Positions 1 to 6,469 of a stretch of DNA of 44,883 nucleotides are shown here, piece after piece. Every line of letters begins with the position of its first letter. Positions within the stretch are counted from its first letter, which is position 1. Origin of the DNA: Candidatus Eisenbacteria bacterium (lineage in GTDB: Bacteria > Desulfobacterota > Binatia > DP-6); the NCBI GenBank assembly GCA_035577985.1, contig DATJZY010000131.1, forward strand, positions 1 to 44,883, read 5' to 3'. The position numbers were made by a program, and so were the translations under genes. A model generated the notes under the pieces. The model saw nothing but the letters and a program-made list of their open reading frames with translations. It was not told the origin of the DNA and searched no databases.

Positions 1-32
1 GATCACCAAGGCCCAGCCAGCGGCGGCGAAGC

Positions 33-46
33 GCTGAGCGCTCAGC
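33..46. other. Palindrome spanning two convergent stop codons
   Basis: A perfect 14-base palindrome (GCTGAGC joined to GCTCAGC). It contains the TGA stop of the rhomboid gene read on the minus strand (42-44) and a plus-strand TGA (35-37). The plus-strand TGA closes an open frame that enters from the left edge and would end in ITKAQPAAAKR. The palindrome may be a small terminator hairpin between convergent genes, but there is no T-run, and the incoming plus-strand gene is too short here to prove. Confidence 0.3.
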
Positions 47-1223
47 CGAGCGGTCGCACGTCGCGCCGCCCGCGCTTCTGCAGGCCTGCGATCTGCTGCA
101 GCGCCACCCGGGCACGGGCCTGCGTGGCGGGGTCGGCGTCCTCGTCGAGCACGGCGAGAAAGTGCTGGTACGCCGGCGCCGGCTGCCCGGCATCGTCGAG
201 CAGGATGCTGCCGAGCTCGAGGTGTGCGGCGGCGCGGTCCGGGCCCGGCGGGAGGTCGCGCACCATGCGTCGCAGGAGCACCAGCGCCGCATCCAGGTGT
301 CCGTTGGCGCGCAGCCAGCGGGCGAGCTCGAAGCCCTGGTCCGGCGAGAGCGTCCCGCGCGTCGCGCGGGCGGACTGGCGGAAGTACGTCGCGGCGGCGG
401 CCGCGAAGCGGCCCTCGTCGACGAGCGCGCCGACCGCCTCCGGCGACTCCGGCACGGCGTCGGCGTACTCGGACGGCCGGTGCACGATGCCGTAGCGATC
501 GGCGACCCACGCGATCGCCACGCCGGCGATGAACCCGCCGATGTGCGCGCTGTGCGCAACGCCGACGTCGTCGCCGGCGAAGAGATACGGGAGCAGATTG
601 TCGAAGACGAGGTAGAACCCGAGCACGACCCGCGCCGGGACCTCGAAGATGTTGCCGAGAAACGGCGGCAGCAGCCACAGCATGCGAACGACGTTGCGCG
701 GGAACCAGACGAAGTAGAGTCCGAGCACGCCGGAGATCGCGCCCGACGCGCCCACGACCGGCACCTGCGAGGCCGGTGCGCCGGCCCAATGGAAGAGCGT
801 CGCCGCGGATCCCGTGCCGAGGTACGCGAGCGCGTAGCGAAACCCGCCCATGCGGCGCTCGACGTTGTCGCCGTAGATCCACAGGAAGAGCATGTTCCCG
901 AACAGGTGCAGGAAGCCGCCGTGCAGGAACATCGACAGCACGAAGCCGCTCGCGGTGGGCGCCGCGGGCCGGAAGCCGTGCGTAAACACGTAGAGATCGT
1001 ATGCGGAGACCTGCTGCGCGAGCGTCGCCATCGGAACCTGGCGGCCGAGCACGCGGCTCATGACGCGCAGGTATTCCGCCAGCGCCGGATCGCCCGGCAG
1101 CGGCCGCTGGTCCGAGAGCGGCAGGGTGACGAACGCGTAGATCGCGACGTTGATCGCGATGATCGCGTAGGTGACGACGGGAACCCCGCGGGGGTTCGGC
1201 GCGTCACCGATGGGAAGGACCAC
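42..1223 (-). CDS. Rhomboid-family intramembrane serine protease with TPR-like C-terminal tail
   Basis: Polytopic membrane protease of 393 aa. The rhomboid core lies in residues 15-245. The catalytic serine is Ser160 in the GASGAISG motif. The catalytic histidine is His227 in HSAHIGG. His106 and Asn110 in HLFGN fit the oxyanion-side residues, so the active site looks complete. A large loop of about 60 residues follows the first membrane helix, as in many bacterial rhomboids. Residues 265-380 are soluble, rich in Ala and Arg and look like helical TPR repeats, which may present substrates or bind partners in the cytoplasm. The GTG start lies 11 bases after the maoC stop, with a GAGG just upstream, so the two are probably co-transcribed. 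Family assignment is firm; the substrate is unknown. Confidence 0.9.
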   Translation of the reverse strand: MVLPIGDAPNPRGVPVVTYAIIAINVAIYAFVTLPLSDQRPLPGDPALAEYLRVMSRVLGRQVPMATLAQQVSAYDLYVFTHGFRPAAPTASGFVLSMFLHGGFLHLFGNMLFLWIYGDNVERRMGGFRYALAYLGTGSAATLFHWAGAPASQVPVVGASGAISGVLGLYFVWFPRNVVRMLWLLPPFLGNIFEVPARVVLGFYLVFDNLLPYLFAGDDVGVAHSAHIGGFIAGVAIAWVADRYGIVHRPSEYADAVPESPEAVGALVDEGRFAAAAATYFRQSARATRGTLSPDQGFELARWLRANGHLDAALVLLRRMVRDLPPGPDRAAAHLELGSILLDDAGQPAPAYQHFLAVLDEDADPATQARARVALQQIAGLQKRGRRDVRPLG

Positions 1224-1234
1224 TCAGCCTCGCG

Positions 1235-1714
1235 TCAGCGCTTCACGGCGGGGTGGTAGAGGACCACCATCTCGTAGATGAGGGCCGGACGTTCGCTGCC
1301 CACCACGTGGACGTTGATCTCCTGCGTCACCTGCGTGCCCTTCGGGTGGGCCTCGGCACCGACCAGCCTGCCGCGCGAGTGGATCTTGGCGCCGGCCGGA
1401 ACCGGGGACACGAAGCGCAGCTTGTTGGCGCCGTAGTTCGTCGCGTTCCCGTACCCGGTGATGCGCCACGCCGGCTCGCGCTTCATCGCGGGCAGCAGCG
1501 AGAGGGTGAGGAATCCGTGGGCGATCGGTCCCTTGAACGGGCTCTCGCGCTTCGCGCGCTCGACATCGACGTGGATCCACTGATGGTCGCCGGTGAGGTC
1601 GGCGAACTTGTTGATCATGTCCTGCGTGACCTCGATGGGCTCGCTCCAGCCGTCGAACTGGTCGCTGATCTTGGACTTCAAGCGCTCGATGTCGTCGAAG
1701 CGAATCTCTTCCAC
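1235..1714 (-). CDS. MaoC-family (R)-specific enoyl-CoA hydratase/dehydratase
   Basis: Single hot-dog-fold hydratase of 159 aa, the usual length for stand-alone MaoC proteins. The hydratase-2 signature is visible at residues 37-50 (FADLTGDHQWIHVD), with Asp43 and His48 as the expected catalytic pair, followed by the family's FKGPIAHGFLTLSLLP segment. It should add water across the double bond of a trans-2-enoyl-CoA in fatty-acid or polyhydroxyalkanoate metabolism. The start is decided by an AAGGAGG ribosome site nine bases before a GTG; the frame stays open far upstream but that part reads as high-GC noise. It is followed at 11 bases by the rhomboid gene. The exact acyl-CoA substrate cannot be told. 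Confidence 0.92.
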   Translation of the reverse strand: MEEIRFDDIERLKSKISDQFDGWSEPIEVTQDMINKFADLTGDHQWIHVDVERAKRESPFKGPIAHGFLTLSLLPAMKREPAWRITGYGNATNYGANKLRFVSPVPAGAKIHSRGRLVGAEAHPKGTQVTQEINVHVVGSERPALIYEMVVLYHPAVKR

Positions 1715-1767
1715 GGTGATGATCCTCCTTCCGGGTCCGCTACCCTTAGCCCGGGCGATTCGCACGC

Positions 1768-2379
1768 TCAAGGGACGGCGCCGAGTACGCGCAGCTCCTC
1801 GCGCGCGGCAGCCGCGTCGGTTGCGCTCCCCTTGCGCTCGGCGATCGCGAGCGCGCGCGTCGCCTCGGCGCGTGCCTCGTCGTCCGCACGGCGCGCGCGC
1901 AACGCCCGCACGAGGGTCAGGCGCGGCCGGAGATAGTCCGGGTCGATCTCGAGCGCGCGCCGCAGCAGGCGCTCGCCTTCCGCGGCGTCGCCGCCGAGCA
2001 GGCGCGGCAGCCCGAGGAGCAGCGAGCCCTTGCCCGTGAGGGCGTCCGCGAAATCGGGCGCCAGCTCGAGCGTCCGGTCGACCTCGACCCGCAGGCGGCG
2101 CAGCCGGCTCGGCGCGGCGAGGCTGAGCCCCTGCTCCTGCAACAGGCCGCCCAGCGCACAGAACGCTGCGAAGTGCGCGAGCGCGTCGGTGTCGCTGGTC
2201 GCGATCGCAGCCTCGGCGAGCGCCAGGCTGTCCTGGAGCACGGAGCTGCGCTCGGCGGCGGGACGACGCCTGGCGGCTTCGCACCGCGCCATCGCGCGAT
2301 GCGACGCCGGCGTGCCGGGCGGATCCGCGGCGGATGCCGCGGCGCCGAGCCCGAGCGCGAGGACCAGCAGCCGCAGCAC
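1768..2379 (-). CDS. Exported TPR-repeat protein
   Basis: A 203-aa protein with a signal peptide (MLRLLVLALGLGAAASA, cleavage probably near residue 18). The mature part is all-helical. At least two TPR-like units can be seen around residues 95-180, including the phrases LELAPDFADAL and ALEIDPDYLRPRLTL. Two cysteines lie near residues 33 and 74. It is probably a periplasmic scaffold, resembling the TPR proteins that accompany some transporters, but no transporter genes are beside it. The maoC gene lies downstream on the same strand after 53 bases. No specific function can be assigned. Confidence 0.7.
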   Translation of the reverse strand: MLRLLVLALGLGAAASAADPPGTPASHRAMARCEAARRRPAAERSSVLQDSLALAEAAIATSDTDALAHFAAFCALGGLLQEQGLSLAAPSRLRRLRVEVDRTLELAPDFADALTGKGSLLLGLPRLLGGDAAEGERLLRRALEIDPDYLRPRLTLVRALRARRADDEARAEATRALAIAERKGSATDAAAAREELRVLGAVP

Positions 2380-2463
2380 GCCGCGAGGCTAGGGGCGAGG
2401 TGGTCGGCGGTCAACCGCTCGCGCGCGTTTGCCGCCCGACATGCCGGTTGGTACGTGCGAGCC

Positions 2464-3285
2464 ATGGTGCGGGGGCTCGTCGGCGCGGCGCTGTGCCTGC
2501 TGGTGGCTCGCGACGCGCGCGCGCTCCTGACGCTGCAGGTCGCCGTCGACGCCGAGGTGCGCGGCGACACGTCGGTACGCGTGACGGTGAACAACGTGGG
2601 CGACGAGCCCGCGCATCATCTGACACCCGACGTCACGTTCGTCGGGACGACCGCCCACGGCAAGCCCGTCGAGGCGCTGCCGCCGCGCTTCACCGAGGGC
2701 TGGGAGCTCGCGCTGCCGCATCCACCCGGACCCGGCACGTTCCCGCTCGTCGTGGACCTGCACTACGCCGACGCGTTCGGGCACCGCCTGTCGGCCCCGG
2801 TCGTCCACGTCGTGCGCACCCCCGGCATGGCGCCGCCGCAGATACGCATCGCCGTCGAGGCCGACGCGATCACGACCACCGGCCGCGGCCGCGTGACGCT
2901 CGACAACCCGGAGAACGTCGCGCTCGACGCCAGGCTGGCGGTGGTCGCGGGCGCCGGCGTCGGCGTCGATCCCTCGAGTCGCCCGGTGGTCGTCCCCGCG
3001 CACGGCCAGCTCGACGTGCCGCTGCGCTTCGACAACCCGGATGCGCCGCCCGGCGGGACGGTGCCGATCTACGCGTGGGTGACGATCGCCCGCGACGACC
3101 GCCACGAGACGGCCGTCGCGAGCGCCAACGTCGCCGTGGTCGACGCGGCGGATCGTGACGGGCCCGGGATCGGCGCGCTCGGGCTCGCGGCGATCCTCGC
3201 AGCGGGCGCCGCGCTCGCCGTCCTCTGGCGCCGCCGGCGCTCCGCGCCGCGCACGCGTGCGGAGCGGCGGCGGGACGCGTCATGA
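2464..3285 (+). CDS. Exported Ig-like/CARDB-type protein with C-terminal membrane anchor
   Basis: A 273-aa protein with an N-terminal signal segment (MVRGLVGAALCLLVARDARA). Two beta-rich stretches follow (about residues 22-115 and 125-230). They contain the alternating hydrophobic pattern and 'VTVNNVGDEPAHHL' type phrases of CARDB or NEW3-like domains, which carry adhesion or structural roles on many bacterial surfaces. One membrane helix near residues 238-258 (ALGLAAILAAGAALAVLW) is followed by an Arg-rich tail, so the protein should sit in the inner membrane facing outward. The ATG at 2464 was chosen because the signal peptide begins there; no strong ribosome site is seen. It is divergent from the TPR gene. 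No function is recognised. Confidence 0.65.
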   Translation: MVRGLVGAALCLLVARDARALLTLQVAVDAEVRGDTSVRVTVNNVGDEPAHHLTPDVTFVGTTAHGKPVEALPPRFTEGWELALPHPPGPGTFPLVVDLHYADAFGHRLSAPVVHVVRTPGMAPPQIRIAVEADAITTTGRGRVTLDNPENVALDARLAVVAGAGVGVDPSSRPVVVPAHGQLDVPLRFDNPDAPPGGTVPIYAWVTIARDDRHETAVASANVAVVDAADRDGPGIGALGLAAILAAGAALAVLWRRRRSAPRTRAERRRDAS

Positions 3286-3416
3286 GACCCAGCCCGATGT
3301 GATAACAACTGGCCTAGACCGCGGTGCGACTCCCATGCTAGGGGACGCCTCGAACGGTACCGGAATGGTCGCGGGGTTGGCGGCGGCTCGTGGTCCGGAT
3401 CATGCGAGGAGCGAGC

Positions 3417-3677
3417 ATGGGTAAGCGACTCTACGTCGGGAACATCCCCTTCCAGACGTCCGAAGCCCAACTGCGCACCCTGTTCGAGCAGGATGGGCGG
3501 CAGGTCGCGGAGGTCAAGATCGTCATGGACCGCGAGACGGGTCGTCCTCGCGGCTTCGCGTTCGTCGAGATGGAGACCGACGCTCAGGCCGCCGCCGCGG
3601 TCGAGACGCTCAACGGCACCAGCTTCGGCGGTCGTCCGCTCACCGTGAGCGAAGCGCGCGCCCGCGAGCCGCGCTGA
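3417..3677 (+). CDS. Single-RRM RNA-binding protein
   Basis: A small RNA-binding protein of 86 aa made of one RRM domain, the type common in cyanobacteria, deltaproteobacteria and relatives. RNP2 is LYVGNI (residues 5-10) and RNP1 is RGFAFVEM (residues 45-52), each with the expected aromatic residues for stacking on RNA bases. It ends with a short basic tail. A GAGGAG ribosome site at 3406-3411 fixes the start. Such proteins are usually induced by cold or stress and act as RNA chaperones; that role is inferred from the family. A 131-base gap upstream suggests its own promoter, but none is convincing. Confidence 0.95.
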   Translation: MGKRLYVGNIPFQTSEAQLRTLFEQDGRQVAEVKIVMDRETGRPRGFAFVEMETDAQAAAAVETLNGTSFGGRPLTVSEARAREPR

Positions 3678-3727
3678 CCCCCCGGCGCTTGCGCCCGCGC
3701 CGGCATCGGAGGCAAAGGTCTCCGCTC

Positions 3728-4633
3728 ATGCCCGCGTCGCGTCGCCTGATCGCCGTCCTCGCCGCCACCCTGCTCCTGGCACGGCCGACGAGCGCCGACG
3801 TGATCCCGGCTTCCGAGGCGGGCGACCACGTGGGCCAGGCCCAGACGGTCGAAGGCGTCGTCACCGAAGCCCACATGGAAGGCGACAACCTGGTGCTCGA
3901 ACTCGCGCCGCCGGAGGAGAAGGGCTTCCGCGTCGTGCTCGTGATCGGCCTCTTCTCCGACGTGCCGCGCCATCCCGAGCGGCTCTACGTCGACAGGCGC
4001 GTCCAGGCGAGCGGCATCATCCAGCGCTTCCACGGGCGTCCGGAGATGATCGTCGAGAGCGCGAGCCAGATTCAGGTCGTCGACGTCGCGGGACCCGCCG
4101 CCACCCCTCCACCCCCGACCAGCACGACGCTGCCCTCGCCTGCACGCGCGCCCGAGGCAGCTCCCGCTGCGCCGGCCGTCGTGACGCCGCCCCAGATCGC
4201 GCCCGCGGCGCCGCCGGCGCCTCCGCCCGCGCCCGCCCCTGCCGGGGCGCCGACGCCGACTCCGGCCCCCGCACCGGCGGCACCACCCGCCGCCGTGCCG
4301 CCTCCAGCGCCCGCCGCGGCGACACCCCCTGCGCCTGCGGTCGCTCCGGCGCCGGCGCCCGTGCCGCCTGCGCCCGTGCCGCCGACCTCGACGACGCTAC
4401 CGGAGCAGCCCGCCGCGAAGCCGCTCCTCACCGAGCGCATCGCCGAGCAGCTCTGCGAGCGCGCGCGCACGCGCTGGCGCGACGCCGCCGCGCGAGTGCG
4501 CGAAGCGTCGGCGACGCTCGCGCGCTGTCTCGACGCGGAGAGCTACCGCTGCCGCGACGCGGCCGCGGCGCTCGCACCGGCGCTCACCGATCTCGAATGG
4601 GCCGAGCAGCAAGTCGAGGACCGCTGCGACTAA
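3728..4633 (+). CDS. Exported OB-fold-like protein with Pro/Ala linker and helical tail
   Basis: A 301-aa protein with a signal peptide (MPASRRLIAVLAATLLLARPTSA). Residues 25-115 are beta-rich ('VGQAQTVEGVVTEAHMEGDNL', 'RVQASGIIQRFHGRPEMIV') and look like the small OB-fold modules found in exported nucleic-acid or ligand-binding proteins. A long Pro/Ala-rich linker of about 100 residues follows, bracketed by TSTTLP motifs on each side. The last 70 residues are helical with four cysteines (LCERARTRW, ARCLDAESYRCRDA, EDRCD). The linker-plus-tail design recurs in other exported proteins of this window. Its ribosome site (GGAGG at 3708-3712) is rather distant. Exact function unknown. Confidence 0.7.
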   Translation: MPASRRLIAVLAATLLLARPTSADVIPASEAGDHVGQAQTVEGVVTEAHMEGDNLVLELAPPEEKGFRVVLVIGLFSDVPRHPERLYVDRRVQASGIIQRFHGRPEMIVESASQIQVVDVAGPAATPPPPTSTTLPSPARAPEAAPAAPAVVTPPQIAPAAPPAPPPAPAPAGAPTPTPAPAPAAPPAAVPPPAPAAATPPAPAVAPAPAPVPPAPVPPTSTTLPEQPAAKPLLTERIAEQLCERARTRWRDAAARVREASATLARCLDAESYRCRDAAAALAPALTDLEWAEQQVEDRCD

Positions 4634-4638
4634 GTGCG

Positions 4639-4665
4639 CCGAGCCAAGACTGCGTCTTGGCTCGG
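4639..4665 (+). terminator. Left terminal hairpin, 12-bp stem
   Basis: A perfect 12-bp stem (CCGAGCCAAGAC with GTCTTGGCTCGG) around a TGC loop, starting six bases after the TAA of the OB-fold-like gene. There is no T-run after it, so intrinsic termination is plausible but not proven. It is also the outer hairpin of the inverted-repeat element. Confidence 0.5.
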
Positions 4666-4707
4666 GGAGAACCGAGTGTGGGGCGCTGGTGGCACGCGCG
4701 ACCGGCA

Positions 4708-4735
4708 TGCCGCGGCCGGCGAAGCCGGCGCGGCA
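4708..4735. repeat. Left inner hairpin of the inverted repeat
   Basis: TGCCGC pairs with GCGGCA and, inside that, GCCGGC pairs with GCCGGC around a GAA loop, with one bulged G at 4714. This gives a 12-bp hairpin. The matching right-arm hairpin keeps the bulge at the mirrored place. Confidence 0.55.
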
Positions 4736-4867
4736 AGGCAGGTACGCGCGACGCACACCGTGCGCGCGCGCTGCGCTCTCTGACGACCCGACCGCGCCCG
4801 GAGCATGGGAGGGAGCCCGCTATTGGCAACGATCGCGGCAGCGTGACCGAGGTGGGCGTACCTGCAT

Positions 4868-4895
4868 TGCCGCGCCAGCTTCGCTGGCCGCGGCA
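4868..4895. repeat. Right inner hairpin of the inverted repeat
   Basis: TGCCGC pairs with GCGGCA, and GCCAGC pairs with GCTGGC around a TTC loop, with one bulged C at 4889. Compared with the left inner hairpin one G:C pair has become A:T with both partners changed. Confidence 0.55.
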
Positions 4896-4939
4896 TGCCG
4901 GCGGCGCGTGCCACCGACGCCACACCCTCGCGTCCTCTC

Positions 4940-4966
4940 CCGACCCAAGACGCAGTCTTGGGTCGG
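4940..4966 (-). terminator. Right terminal hairpin, 12-bp stem
   Basis: A perfect 12-bp stem (CCGACCCAAGAC with GTCTTGGGTCGG) around a GCA loop, three bases past the stop of the minus-strand PKD lipoprotein gene. One stem pair is swapped relative to the left terminal hairpin with both partners changed. It could end transcripts of the PKD gene. Confidence 0.5.
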
Positions 4967-4969
4967 TTC

Positions 4970-5407
4970 CTACTCGTCGTCGTCGGTCTCGACGAAGATG
5001 TCGATCTCGTCCGTGCCCTTGTTGCTCTTCTGATCGGTCACGGAGAGCGTCGCGGTGTACTCGCCCACCTTCTCGTAGGTGTGCGACGGGTTCTGCTCGG
5101 TGCTCTTCTGGCCGTCGCCGAAGTCCCACTCGAACTTCCACGGCCCGCCTTCCTCTTCCTCGACCGAGCCGGTGAACTGCACCTTCAACGGCGGCGCGCC
5201 CTCGTCGGGCTCGGCCTCGGCGATCACGTCGAGCTCGTACTCCTCGTCCTCGGCGGTCGTGCCGGCCTTGGCGGTGGTCGGAGGCGTCGCTGGTGCCGCC
5301 GTCGTCGGCTTCGCCGGCGTGCCCGCAGGTGGCGTCTCGGAGCCGCCACACCCGCCCATCACGAGCGGCAGCGCCAGCACACACGCGGACCAGACGTACA
5401 CTCGCAT
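4970..5407 (-). CDS. PKD-domain lipoprotein
   Basis: A 145-aa exported protein. The signal MRVYVWSACVLALPLVMGGC ends in a lipobox-like site, so Cys20 should be lipidated. A Thr/Pro/Ala-rich spacer (about residues 25-50) and an acidic stretch lead into one PKD domain (about residues 65-135). It carries the hallmark WDFGDG and HTYEKVGEYTATLSV strings. PKD domains are beta-sandwiches for protein or carbohydrate contact on cell surfaces. The start is set by GAGGAGG four bases upstream of the ATG. The C-terminus is very acidic (ETDDDE). It is monocistronic, lying between the inverted-repeat element and the ilvE hairpin. Binding partner unknown. Confidence 0.85.
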   Translation of the reverse strand: MRVYVWSACVLALPLVMGGCGGSETPPAGTPAKPTTAAPATPPTTAKAGTTAEDEEYELDVIAEAEPDEGAPPLKVQFTGSVEEEEGGPWKFEWDFGDGQKSTEQNPSHTYEKVGEYTATLSVTDQKSNKGTDEIDIFVETDDDE

Positions 5408-5493
5408 CGGACCTCCTCGGGGTTCCCGGCGCCCGCGCCGGTTTCGGCGGTCGTAGCTACCTGAGGCCCTCCGGGATCGCAAGCCTCGCCGGC

Positions 5494-5523
5494 GTTCGGC
5501 GCCGCGCGCGCGGGCGCCGGAAC
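5494..5523 (-). terminator. Hairpin downstream of ilvE
   Basis: GTTCGGCGCC (5494-5503) pairs with GGCGCCGGAAC (5513-5523) with one bulged C and a nine-base GC loop. It begins about 20 bases beyond the aminotransferase stop codon on the minus strand. No T-run follows, so it is only a possible terminator between ilvE and the PKD lipoprotein gene. Confidence 0.4.
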
Positions 5524-5544
5524 GCATCCCGCACGGGGCTTGCC

Positions 5545-6456
5545 TCAGACCGGGGCGAGCCAGCTCCGATAGCGATCTTCGCGCCCCTGGACCACGCGGA
5601 AGAACAGCTCCTGCAGGCGGCGCGTGATCGGACCGGGCGTCCCGTCGCCGATCCGCCGCTCGTCGAGCTCCCGGATCGGCGTCACCTCGACGGCCGTACC
5701 GGTGAAGAATGCCTCATCGGCGAGGTAGATCTCGTCGCGCGTGAAGCGCTCCTCGCGCACGGGAATGCCGAGGTCGGCGAGCAGCGTCAGCACCGAGTCG
5801 CGCGTGATGCCGGCGAGCACGGTCGGGAGGGACGTCGTCCGCACGACGCCCTTCGAAACGACGAAGATGTTCTCGCCGCTCGCCTCCGACACGTAGCCGT
5901 CGACGTCGAGCATGAGCGACTCGTCGTACCCGAGCCCGCGCGCCTCGCGCGCGGCGAGGATCGAGTTGACGTAGTGTCCGACCGCCTTCGCCTTGGTCAG
6001 CATCGTGTTGGGATGGAAGCGTGCGAAGGAGCTGGTCTTGAGGCGCACGCCCTTGGTGAGCCCGTCCTCGCCGAGATAGGCGCCCCACGGCCACACGGCG
6101 ATCGCGACGCGGGTCTTCGGCCGGGCGGCGAGGCCCATCTCGCCGTCGCCCATGAAGGCGAGCGGACGGATGTAGCACGCCTTCATGCGATTCGCGCGCA
6201 CCGTGTCGATGCAGGCGGTCGCGATCTCGGCGGGCGTGAACGGGATCGGCATGTCGAGCACGTGCGCCGATCCGAACAGGCGTGCGACGTGCTCGGTCAG
6301 CCGGAAGATCGCCGAGCGCCCGTCGTGTCCTTCGTAGCAGCGGATGCCCTCGAAGACGCCGAGGCCGTAGTGCAGCGTATGCGTGAGCACATGGACGTTC
6401 GCCTCGTCCCACGCGACCAGGCTGCCGTCCATCCAGATGCGATCGGTCTTCTCCAT
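5545..6456 (-). CDS. ilvE: Branched-chain amino acid aminotransferase
   Basis: PLP enzyme of fold type IV, 303 aa, the standard length. It transfers the amino group between 2-oxoglutarate/glutamate and the keto acids of Val, Leu and Ile. The start region IWMDGSLVAWDEANVHVLTH and the HYGLGVFEGIRCY block are typical. The PLP lysine is Lys157 in TKAKAVGHYVNSILA. The EASGENIFVV block (from residue 191) and the GITRDSVL phosphate-binding region are intact. The FTGTAVEVTPIRELD segment supports IlvE over D-amino-acid transaminase or aminodeoxychorismate lyase. It lies 13 bases downstream of the glnE stop region's opposite end, i.e. glnE precedes it on the same strand? No: ilvE follows glnE in the direction of transcription, so read-through from the glnE operon is likely. 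Confidence 0.95.
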   Translation of the reverse strand: MEKTDRIWMDGSLVAWDEANVHVLTHTLHYGLGVFEGIRCYEGHDGRSAIFRLTEHVARLFGSAHVLDMPIPFTPAEIATACIDTVRANRMKACYIRPLAFMGDGEMGLAARPKTRVAIAVWPWGAYLGEDGLTKGVRLKTSSFARFHPNTMLTKAKAVGHYVNSILAAREARGLGYDESLMLDVDGYVSEASGENIFVVSKGVVRTTSLPTVLAGITRDSVLTLLADLGIPVREERFTRDEIYLADEAFFTGTAVEVTPIRELDERRIGDGTPGPITRRLQELFFRVVQGREDRYRSWLAPV

Positions 6457-6469
6457 GGAAGCGGGGACG

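Larger units (their letters stand above)
4639..4966. repeat. Inverted-repeat element with two covarying hairpins per arm
   Basis: The whole gap between two convergent genes is one imperfect inverted repeat. The left arm is 4639-4747 and the right arm 4856-4966; they are over 80% identical by eye after reverse-complementing. The 108-base centre is unrelated between strands. Each arm holds a terminal hairpin with a TGC/GCA loop and an inner hairpin with a GAA/TTC loop. Differences between arms fall as paired changes that keep both stems, so the structure rather than the sequence seems selected. The layout resembles a BIME/REPIN or a small MITE, and it could also serve as a bidirectional terminator. 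No transposase is nearby and no second copy was seen in the window. Confidence 0.75.

Noticed and set aside
3286..3416. Promoter for the RRM protein gene
   Set aside because: Only loose matches to -35/-10 boxes could be found, too weak to call.
4630..5033. Small ORFs on both strands in the inverted repeat, both with a GMPRPAK-x-ARQ-like peptide
   Set aside because: The same peptide appears on both strands only because the DNA is an inverted repeat; there are no ribosome sites, so they are unlikely to be genes.
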